Shown here one piece after another: positions 1-6,055 of a stretch of 7,300 bases of DNA. Both the position numbers and the translations under genes were made by a program. Numbering within the stretch: position 1 is the first letter of the stretch; each line of letters opens with the position of its first letter. The stretch is from Deltaproteobacteria bacterium. GTDB lineage: Bacteria; JAUYMQ01. The DNA lies in the NCBI GenBank assembly GCA_030698575.1, contig JAUYMQ010000007.1, forward strand, positions 1-7,300, read 5' to 3'. The notes beneath the pieces were generated by a model, which was not told where the DNA came from, did not search any database, and saw only the letters and a list, made by a program, of their open reading frames with translations.

Positions 1-919
1 CGGGCACTTCGGTCCGATCGCGAAGCGTGACGCAGGGAATTCCAAGGACGGCGCTCTCCTGCTGCACGCCACCCGAGTCGGTCATCACCAGCGCGGCGTT
101 CTTCAGCAAATCGACGAAGTCGAGGTAACCGAGTGGCGGCGAGATCCGGACGCCGGCGGGCAGCGCAAGCTGGCGGCTCCCGAGGCGCGCGCGGGTTCGC
201 GGATGAACGGGAAAGAGAACGGGCATCCGCCGGGCGATCATCGCCGCCGCTTTCAGGATCTCGTTCAGCGCAGGCCCCCGATCGACGTTCCCCGCGCGGT
301 GCGCGGTCAGGAGCGCATAGGCCCCCGGCCGGAGGGCGTGTCGCCGGGGTGTCGCCCGGTCGGTCTTCGGGAGAAAGCGTTGCAGGGTGTCGACCATGAC
401 GTTTCCGGTAAAGAAGATTCGCCGCTGATCGATCCCCTCATGTTCCAGGTTGCGTCCCGCCGCCTCCTCCGTCGTGAAAAGAAGATCGGACGCATGGTCC
501 GCGAGAATCCGGTTCACCTCCTCCGGCATCGTGCGGTCGAAAGCCCGGAGCCCGGCCTCCACGTGCGCGAGCGGAATTCCACAGACGCGGGCGGCGAGAG
601 CAGCGGCCGCGGTCGAGGTGACGTCGCCGACCACGACGACCAGCGCGGGAGTTCGGCGTTCAAACTCGGTTCGCAACGCCTCGAAGAGACGCGCCGGCAG
701 GAAAGCCGGAGGCGAAGCACCCGCGTCGAGAACGCGGTCGGGCGCCGGAAGTTCGAGATCGGCCAGGATGCGATCGCACATCTCCTCCCCCCGGTGCTGG
801 CCGGTCAGCAGCATCCGGACTTCGAGGCCACCGTGGTCGAGAAGTGCCGTTCGGAGGGCCGCGAGCTTCATGAAATTCGGCCGGGCGCCGGCCACCAGGA
901 GGACGACCGGGTTAGCCAC
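1..919 (-). CDS. wecB: UDP-N-acetylglucosamine 2-epimerase (non-hydrolysing), 3' end beyond window
   Basis: This enzyme interconverts UDP-GlcNAc and UDP-ManNAc in the cytoplasm, supplying ManNAc-type precursors for surface glycans. The first 306 residues are present. Family members run about 360-380, so roughly the last 60-70 residues lie left of position 1. Visible motifs, in order: the N-terminal GARPNFMK loop (11-18), TGQH (39-42), GDVTST (98-103, Asp99), HVEAGLRAFD (119-128, Glu121), MPEEVNR (131-137), LTAHRAGNVD (204-213, His207), HPR (239-241) and DSGGVQQE (281-288). Asp99, Glu121, the Glu in PEEVNR and His207 match the known catalytic positions of the family. The His207 loop has Gly where classical WecB has Glu (HRxEN). 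GTG at 919 is chosen because GAGG lies 6 nt upstream and the protein then begins directly at the first beta strand. An in-frame ATG at 931 would add four residues. The start overlaps the preceding glycosyltransferase by 8 nt (GTGGCTAA). The family call is firm; the exact substrate is inferred. Confidence 0.93.
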   Translation of the reverse strand, partial: MANPVVLLVAGARPNFMKLAALRTALLDHGGLEVRMLLTGQHRGEEMCDRILADLELPAPDRVLDAGASPPAFLPARLFEALRTEFERRTPALVVVVGDVTSTAAAALAARVCGIPLAHVEAGLRAFDRTMPEEVNRILADHASDLLFTTEEAAGRNLEHEGIDQRRIFFTGNVMVDTLQRFLPKTDRATPRRHALRPGAYALLTAHRAGNVDRGPALNEILKAAAMIARRMPVLFPVHPRTRARLGSRQLALPAGVRISPPLGYLDFVDLLKNAALVMTDSGGVQQESAVLGIPCVTLRDRTEVP

Positions 920-2240
920 GGCACACCTCATCAAGCAGCGAGGCGAAACGGCGCGATGCAGCCTGCCGGGTGTAGGGCGCCGCGGCCTGGGCATCGGCTC
1001 CCCGAAGGGGCCTTCCCGCGCGCTTCGAACCCGCCAGCGAGGTGAGCGCGCGGCAAACGTCTTCGGTGTCACCGGGCGCTACGACGCAACCAGCCCCGGT
1101 CTTTCGCACGAGATCCGCAGCCTCTCCTTCCGGCACGACAGCCAGCACGGGACGCCCCGCGCCGAGGTACTGGAAGATCTTTCCCGTGAGGATCCCTTCT
1201 CCATGCTTTCGATCACTCAGCGTGAGGAGCAGCGCATCGGCGCTTCGCTGCAGCGCGCAGGCGGTGCGCAAAGGCAGGTAGCCGACAGTGCGAACGAGCG
1301 CGGACACGCCGGCGCGCGCGGCGCATCTTGCCACCGCGGCCTGCTCCGTGCCGGCGAAGACCGCTTCGATCTCCGGCAGCCCCTGCCGCCTCGACTTCCC
1401 CGCATAGGCGCGCAGAGCGGCAAGGAAGGTCTCCGGCGTTCGCCCGTCGAGCCACCCCCCCGTGTAGACGATCCGAAGCTTCCCGGGGATCGGCGCGAGA
1501 TCGGACGGCAGTGATCCCTTTACGAAGTCTTCCGGGTCGAATCCGTTCTGGATGACGCGCACGTCTTCGGGGCGCAGCAAAGGGTGATCCTGCAGCAGCC
1601 CGTTCCGGATTCCCTGCGACACGGTCACGATCCGTCGCGCGGCGCCGGCGATGCCGGCCTCGAGCCGCCGTTCGATACGCCCGCGCCGGCCTTCTCCCCG
1701 ACGGAAGGAGGGATTGCGCGTCCAGGCGTCTCTGAAGTCGGCCACGAAGGGCACGCCGGTCTTCGCGGCGATGGCGCGCCCGACGAGATGGGCGGTGTGC
1801 GGCGGGGAGGTCGAGACGACCGCCTCGATGGCGCGCTCGCGGACGAGGCGCGCGCCCAGGCGGACGGCGAATGGATACCAGCCGATGAACTCGTCGGGAA
1901 TGTACAGGCCCTTGCGCAGCAATTCCTTCATGCCTTCAAGGACTCCGCCTCCCTCGCCCGCCGAACGGTCCTGAGTGACGGCTGCCCCGCCGGTCCCCTG
2001 GCGCCGGAAGCTACCCCAGAGGCGCCCGGGAATGATGATCGGGGCCCGGTGCACGGTGACGGCGGGCGGCAGTTCGGCGAGTGGGCTCTCGTCGACAGCG
2101 CTCCAGATGCCCCCCCGGACCGTCAGCACGTCCACCGCCCAGCCGGACGCGGGGAGGTACCGCGCCAGTTTCAGCGGGCGGCCAGCGCCGCCGCCCCCCA
2201 GCGGGGGGAAGTAGTAGGCGACCAGGAGCACGCGCCTCAT
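912..2240 (-). CDS. GT4-type glycosyltransferase (GT-B fold)
   Basis: Predicted 442-residue cytoplasmic or membrane-associated glycosyltransferase that moves a sugar from a nucleotide-sugar donor to a growing glycan. Donor and acceptor cannot be read from the sequence. The N-terminal domain begins with a beta strand and a glycine-rich loop (YYFPPLGGGGAGR, 9-21). It then has STSPPHTAH (143-151) and DFRDAW (168-173), both typical of a GT4 subgroup. VTVSQG (205-210) and the linker motif QNGFD (231-235) follow. The C-terminal donor domain carries YTGG (259-262) and HGEGILTGKIFQYLGAGRP (346-364), which equals the family's G-x-x-x-TGKxxEYL motif with Gln357 where Glu is usual. Residues about 80-100 are a Gly/Ser/Ala-rich, probably disordered insertion. 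ATG 2240 is chosen because the homology starts there, a purine-rich ribosome binding site (2244-2258) precedes it, and it overlaps the upstream stop by ATGA. The open frame continues 71 codons upstream, but that stretch is only a shadow of the neighbour. The stop is TAA. Confidence 0.9.
   Translation of the reverse strand: MRRVLLVAYYFPPLGGGGAGRPLKLARYLPASGWAVDVLTVRGGIWSAVDESPLAELPPAVTVHRAPIIIPGRLWGSFRRQGTGGAAVTQDRSAGEGGGVLEGMKELLRKGLYIPDEFIGWYPFAVRLGARLVRERAIEAVVSTSPPHTAHLVGRAIAAKTGVPFVADFRDAWTRNPSFRRGEGRRGRIERRLEAGIAGAARRIVTVSQGIRNGLLQDHPLLRPEDVRVIQNGFDPEDFVKGSLPSDLAPIPGKLRIVYTGGWLDGRTPETFLAALRAYAGKSRRQGLPEIEAVFAGTEQAAVARCAARAGVSALVRTVGYLPLRTACALQRSADALLLTLSDRKHGEGILTGKIFQYLGAGRPVLAVVPEGEAADLVRKTGAGCVVAPGDTEDVCRALTSLAGSKRAGRPLRGADAQAAAPYTRQAASRRFASLLDEVCRG
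926..929 (-). promoter_or_regulatory. Ribosome binding site deciding the epimerase start
   Basis: GAGG on the minus strand lies 6 nt before GTG 919, inside the last codons of the upstream glycosyltransferase. The competing in-frame ATG at 931 overlaps this motif and has no comparable purine tract before it. This favours the GTG start and coupling of translation to the upstream gene. Confidence 0.55.
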
Positions 2241-3310
2241 CGGCTTCCCCTCCCCTCCACGGCATTCTCGAGAATTTCCGCAAGTCGCCGGATTCCCACG
2301 CCGAAATCCGCCCGGTCCCGGATGATCGCGGGGTTCTCCGTCCGCGCCTTTTCCCGGAGGGCCCCCTCGTGGAGGCCGCTCGCGATGGCTTCCGCCAGGG
2401 CGTCCGGCGAGCCCGGCCGGTAGAGCAGGCCGTTCTCGGCGTGCCGGATCCATTCGCGGTTGGCCGGGATGTCGGGAGCGATGGGAAGCAGCCCCGTGGC
2501 CATCGCCTCGAGGAGCGAGAGAGACGCGCCGTCGGTGGGCGAGGTGCTCACGTAGAGATCCGCCTCTCGCAGCGCGCCTGCCACGCCGTCCTCATCGAGC
2601 GACCCGGTGAACGCGACCTCATCTTCGAGCTGCAGCGACCAGGCGAGCTGCGCAAGGGGCTCCGCCTCGGCGCCCTCGCCGGCGATGACGGTTCGCAAGC
2701 GGTTGCCGCAGGCCATGCGTGAAAGCGCCATGAGCAGAAGCTCGACCCGGTAGAGCGGCTCCAGGCTTCGCGTGCTGATGATCTTCAGCGTTTCGTCCCC
2801 CCGTCGCGGCGCCAAGCGCGGATGAAAGCGCCGGCAGTCGACGCCGTACTGGAAAGTCGCGATCCGCCCGGCCTCCGCTCCCAGCAGGAAGAGCGCCTCG
2901 GTGACGTGGGGAGCGGGCGAGGTGAAGCCGTCCATGCGCCGCGCCACAAAACGCATCACGGCGCGGTTGTAGCGCGTCCGCCGCGCCAGGAGGACGTCGG
3001 AGCCGTGGACTGTCAGAATTTTCGGAACCGGCCCGGCCAGCGCCGCGAGAAGGCCGTACACCGATATGTAGTGCGCGTGAAGCACGTCGATGCGGCGATC
3101 GCGGATGAGAGACCTGAGCCGCCGGACCTTCCGCATGAACCTGAGAAAGGGGACGCTTCCGGACCCATCGGCGAGATCGATCACTTCAATTCCGGGCAGC
3201 AGTGCGGGGGCGAAGGTCACGAAGGTGATTTCGTGCCCGCGCGCCGCGAGCGCGCCTGCAATTCGCTGCTGATGAATGCTTCGCGCTTCCCCCAGAACGA
3301 GCACGTTCAC
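2237..3310 (-). CDS. GT4-type glycosyltransferase (GT-B fold)
   Basis: Predicted 357-residue retaining glycosyltransferase of the GT4 type; the sugar and acceptor are unknown. The N-terminal acceptor domain shows the first strand MNVLVLGEA (1-9), IDVLHAHY (74-81) and TVHGSDVLL (100-108), the last a common GT4 signature. YGVDCRRFHP (155-164) marks the hinge into the donor domain. That domain has STRSLEPLYRVELLLMAL (179-196), IAGEGAE (209-215), FTGSL (234-238) and STSPTDGASLSLLEAMATG (255-273). The last corresponds to the E-x7-E donor-site motif, but the first Glu is Asp260 and the second is Glu268. This D-G-x-S-x-S-LLEAMA form is known in one GT4 branch. The protein is compact compared with the usual 360-400 residues. 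The start is GTG, supported by GGAGG 6 nt upstream and a GTGA overlap with the preceding gene. It ends in an ATGA overlap with the next glycosyltransferase, so it sits mid-operon. Confidence 0.9.
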   Translation of the reverse strand: MNVLVLGEARSIHQQRIAGALAARGHEITFVTFAPALLPGIEVIDLADGSGSVPFLRFMRKVRRLRSLIRDRRIDVLHAHYISVYGLLAALAGPVPKILTVHGSDVLLARRTRYNRAVMRFVARRMDGFTSPAPHVTEALFLLGAEAGRIATFQYGVDCRRFHPRLAPRRGDETLKIISTRSLEPLYRVELLLMALSRMACGNRLRTVIAGEGAEAEPLAQLAWSLQLEDEVAFTGSLDEDGVAGALREADLYVSTSPTDGASLSLLEAMATGLLPIAPDIPANREWIRHAENGLLYRPGSPDALAEAIASGLHEGALREKARTENPAIIRDRADFGVGIRRLAEILENAVEGRGSR

Positions 3311-4485
3311 GGCAGGCCTCCATTTCCAAGAAGCTGCGCGTAGAGCGCCTCGTGACGCGCCACCATCGCCTGGATGCCGTGATTGAGCTCGACTTTCTTC
3401 CGGGCCTCCTCTCCCAGCCGCTTGCGTAGATCGTCGTCGAGGAGAAGCTGCAGGACCGCCTCCGCGAAGGGGGCCGGATCGAGGGACTCCACGCGCGGCG
3501 CCCAGAACACCGGGGCCGGCAGGAGCCCCGAGACTCCGGCATCGACCACCTCGGGAAAGGCGCCCACGCGCGGGGCGACCACCGCCTTGCCGCAGGCCAT
3601 GGCCTCGAGCAGCGTGAGGGGAAGGCCCTCGTAACGTGAAGTTGCGAGAAAGACGTCGAATGCCGTCATGGCTGCGGCCGGCTCCTGGAAGCCGGTGAAC
3701 ACAACCCGGTGCGCCAACCCGAGGGACGCCGAGAGGCGCTCGAGGGGAACGCGCGCGGGACCGTCGCCCACGATGACGAAGCGCGCCGCCGGAACCCGAA
3801 CCGCCACGCCGGCGGCGGCATGCAGGTACAGATCAATCCCTTTCTGATGCGTGAGCCGGCCGAGCGTGCCGACGACGGGCGCTTCCGCAGAAATGCCCCA
3901 CTCGTCCCGGAGTGCGCGCGCCCTTCCACGGAGATCCACCGAGGCGGGATCGAAGCGGTTGAAATCGACGCCGTTCGGGATCGTGGTGATGCGTCGGGGC
4001 GGGCACCCCTCTTCCCGGACGAGGTGGCCCGCTACCGTCGATGAAACCGCGACGACCCGGTGCGCGAGATGCGACGACAGAAAGCAGCGGCGGCGCATGC
4101 CGGCGTTCAGATCTGGATAGGTGAGATGACGGGTGTACACGCGGGCCGGCACGCGCGCGAGCGCCCCATGGATCATGGCCCAGACATCCGCCGGCCTGTT
4201 GTGCGCGTGGATCACCGCCGGCCGGAGGCTCGCCAGGAGTCTGTGCAGGGCGCGGGCGGCCGGGATATCCCTGAGCCCGTCCATCGCGATCTGATGCATT
4301 GGCACGCCGGCGTCGTTCAGAGCTGCGCCCAGCGCGGGATCGATTCCGTCCGGACCGGAACGAAGAGCGAGCAGATGGGGCTCCCAGCGGCTCGAGGCGA
4401 GGCGCGCGAGGTCAACAGCGACCGTCTCCGCCCCGCCCACCCGTGCGAGGGTGTTCACAATCTGGAGAACGCGGATCGGGCTCAT
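3307..4485 (-). CDS. GT4-type glycosyltransferase (GT-B fold)
   Basis: Predicted 392-residue retaining glycosyltransferase, the most canonical GT4 member of the three. The N-terminal domain has VLQIVNTLARVGGAE (6-20, the glycine loop), VIHAHNRPAD (91-100), TRH (118-120) and VVAVSS (144-149). The hinge motif IPNGVDFNRF (169-178) leads into the donor domain: GTLGRLTHQKG (206-216, with the phosphate-contacting Arg and Lys), VIVGDGP (237-243), VVFTGF (261-266) and RYEGLPLTLLEAMACG (284-299). The last contains an intact E-x7-E pair, Glu286 and Glu294. A short extra loop around 323-338 (PAPVFWAPRVESLDPA) lies where most relatives go straight into the last helices. The start ATG 4485 overlaps the flippase stop by ATGA, with GGGGGTGG (4490-4497) just upstream. 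The frame is open for 125 further codons upstream, but those overlap the flippase and show no homology. The specificity is unknown. Its place directly after the flippase suggests it is an early transferase of the same glycan pathway. Confidence 0.93.
   Translation of the reverse strand: MSPIRVLQIVNTLARVGGAETVAVDLARLASSRWEPHLLALRSGPDGIDPALGAALNDAGVPMHQIAMDGLRDIPAARALHRLLASLRPAVIHAHNRPADVWAMIHGALARVPARVYTRHLTYPDLNAGMRRRCFLSSHLAHRVVAVSSTVAGHLVREEGCPPRRITTIPNGVDFNRFDPASVDLRGRARALRDEWGISAEAPVVGTLGRLTHQKGIDLYLHAAAGVAVRVPAARFVIVGDGPARVPLERLSASLGLAHRVVFTGFQEPAAAMTAFDVFLATSRYEGLPLTLLEAMACGKAVVAPRVGAFPEVVDAGVSGLLPAPVFWAPRVESLDPAPFAEAVLQLLLDDDLRKRLGEEARKKVELNHGIQAMVARHEALYAQLLGNGGLP
3317..3321 (-). promoter_or_regulatory. 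Ribosome binding site for a GTG-initiated glycosyltransferase
   Basis: A perfect GGAGG on the minus strand lies 6 nt before GTG 3310, inside the 3' end of the upstream glycosyltransferase gene. It supports the non-ATG start and the GTGA overlap; the nearest in-frame downstream GTG (codon 3) is less well spaced. Confidence 0.65.
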
Positions 4486-6053
4486 CGTGCCACCCCCGGC
4501 GGCACTCCGGCGACTGCGACGCCTCCCAGGCGAAACGAGAGCCGGAGCCGGGCGGCAAGTTCGATCAGCGGCTCGATCCGCAGGATCCAGCCCGCTGCTC
4601 CGTAGGCAGCCAGTCCACCAAATGCAGTGAGGCAGAGCGCGACCACGGCTGCGGCGCCGCCCTCGTCGGCGGGAATCAGTGCCGCGAGGCTGCGAGTCAC
4701 GAGCGTCATGAAGCCGCCGGCCACCCCGACGCGGATGCAAAAGCCGGTCCAGCCGCCGAGCGGCGCCACACCAAGGCGGCGCCTCAGGATCACGTAGAGG
4801 ATCGGAATGCCAAGGATGGCGTTGGCCGAGGTGACCGCCGCGACGCCATACACGCCCCACTGCCGGAAGACCAGCGCGTCGAGAATGACGTTCAACGCAA
4901 GAGGCACCAGGCCTCCCCAGATCATCGGGTCCCGCGTGTTGCCGATGGCGTAGAACCCGCGCACGAGCAGGCTCCCCACCCCGCCCAGCAGGAGGATCCC
5001 CCCGTAGCAGGCAAGGATGCCCGCAACGCGCGCGGTGTCGGCATCGGAGAATCGGCCGTGCTCGAACACCACCGTGAGCGCGGGCGATGCAAGGAGGCAG
5101 ATGAGAATGACGAAGGGGAGCATGCCCGCGATCACCCAGCGCGATCCCCGATCCAGCAACCGGAAGAGGCCGGCCCGGTCCGACTGGGCCTCCCGATCCG
5201 CCAGCCCGGGATAGACGACCGCCGCCACCGGCGAGACGAGAACCGCCAGCACCAGCCCCACGACGAGATCCGCATAGCCCAGCGAGGAGAGCTTCCCCTC
5301 GCCGAGAAAGGAGACGAAGAATCGATCGACGGCGCCGTTCAGGCGCGCCGAGGTCACGGCCACGACGACCGGAAGCGCGAGCCAGGCCAGCCGGCGCACC
5401 TCGGGGTGCCCGATCTCGATCCGCGGCCTGAGCGGCGCGCCTTCACGCGCCAGGATCCAGACGAGCGGGGCCAGCGCGAGGACCTTGGCCGCCAGCGTGC
5501 CCCCGATGAGGCTCCAGAGCCCGAGCCGGTCCGAGAGAAGCAGGACCGCCGCCAGGGGCGCCAGCTGGGATGCAGCCCCCGCGAGGGCGGGAAGCGTGAA
5601 GCGCCGCCGGGCATGGAACGCCTGGGTGAGCAGCGCCCCCGCCACCCCGAAGGCCATTCCCGGGAAGAGCAGGGCCAGGTAGTCGCCCGCGAGGCGCAGC
5701 GTCGCGCCGTCCAGACCGGGCGCAACCGCCCGCACGAGCGTCAGGCGCCCGAAGGCCACCGGAATGGAAAGAAGAAGGAGCCCGCCCGCGAGCAGCCAGA
5801 CGAACGTTGAGAGCACGCGCCAGGCCTCGGCGCCCTGCCCTGAAGCGAAACGCCGGACGAGCAAAGGCAGGAGCAGCTGCGCCACGGCCGCCAGCGCGAG
5901 GGCTTCCACGACCCCCGGAAGAGTCAGTGCCGCGATGTAGGCGTCCACCTCCTGGCCCGTGCCGAACTTGTTGGCGAGGGCAATCTGCAGCCCGAGGCCG
6001 ATGACCTGGGTCAGCAGGGAAAACAGGATGAGGACGAAGCTGCTTCTGAGCAT
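4482..6053 (-). CDS. MurJ/MviN-type (MVF family) lipid-linked glycan flippase, divergent
   Basis: A very hydrophobic inner-membrane protein of 523 residues with about 14 likely transmembrane segments, the length and topology of the MVF branch of the MOP exporter superfamily. Family hallmarks (numbered from the alternative GTG 6059) include FGTGQEVDAY (32-41), LPGVV (47-51), GYADLVVGLVLAVLVSPVAAVVYP (261-284), FEHGRFSDADT (332-342) and RGFYAIGNTRDP (367-378). Aligned by eye with E. coli MurJ as remembered, Asp39 is kept, but Arg18, Arg24, Arg52 and Arg270 are replaced by Gln18, Leu24, Glu52 and Leu265. Those arginines are needed for lipid II flipping, so a lipid-linked oligosaccharide of this locus is the likelier cargo. 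ATG 6053 is chosen because GGAAG (6059-6063) is well spaced for it. GTG 6059 would give a GTGA overlap but has almost no space after its purine tract. The stop overlaps the next gene by ATGA. Family assignment is strong; the cargo is inferred. Confidence 0.9.
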   Translation of the reverse strand: MLRSSFVLILFSLLTQVIGLGLQIALANKFGTGQEVDAYIAALTLPGVVEALALAAVAQLLLPLLVRRFASGQGAEAWRVLSTFVWLLAGGLLLLSIPVAFGRLTLVRAVAPGLDGATLRLAGDYLALLFPGMAFGVAGALLTQAFHARRRFTLPALAGAASQLAPLAAVLLLSDRLGLWSLIGGTLAAKVLALAPLVWILAREGAPLRPRIEIGHPEVRRLAWLALPVVVAVTSARLNGAVDRFFVSFLGEGKLSSLGYADLVVGLVLAVLVSPVAAVVYPGLADREAQSDRAGLFRLLDRGSRWVIAGMLPFVILICLLASPALTVVFEHGRFSDADTARVAGILACYGGILLLGGVGSLLVRGFYAIGNTRDPMIWGGLVPLALNVILDALVFRQWGVYGVAAVTSANAILGIPILYVILRRRLGVAPLGGWTGFCIRVGVAGGFMTLVTRSLAALIPADEGGAAAVVALCLTAFGGLAAYGAAGWILRIEPLIELAARLRLSFRLGGVAVAGVPPGVAR

Positions 6054-6055
6054 GC

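Noticed and set aside
203-1045. Plus-strand open frame of 280 codons antisense to the epimerase.
   Set aside because: Low-complexity Arg/Gly/Glu-rich translation with no motif; the opposite strand encodes a clear epimerase.
1584-2423. Plus-strand open frame of 279 codons over the third glycosyltransferase.
   Set aside because: It crosses the boundary of two real minus-strand genes and has no domain-like pattern; typical GC-driven shadow.
2241-2453. N-terminal extension of the glycosyltransferase frame by 71 codons.
   Set aside because: The extension is Arg/Gly/Pro-rich, lies inside the upstream transferase gene and has no homology. The ribosome binding site and ATGA overlap support ATG 2240.
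4486-4860. N-terminal extension of the first glycosyltransferase frame by 125 codons.
   Set aside because: It lies within the flippase coding sequence and reads as Arg-rich filler; the Rossmann strand starts at ATG 4485.
4299-5810. A 503-codon open reading frame on the plus strand, antisense to the flippase.
   Set aside because: Its product is almost entirely charged and polar (Arg, Glu, His, Pro, Gln), with no recognisable domain. It is the complement of a hydrophobic membrane protein gene in GC-rich DNA. The minus strand has clear family homology across the same bases.
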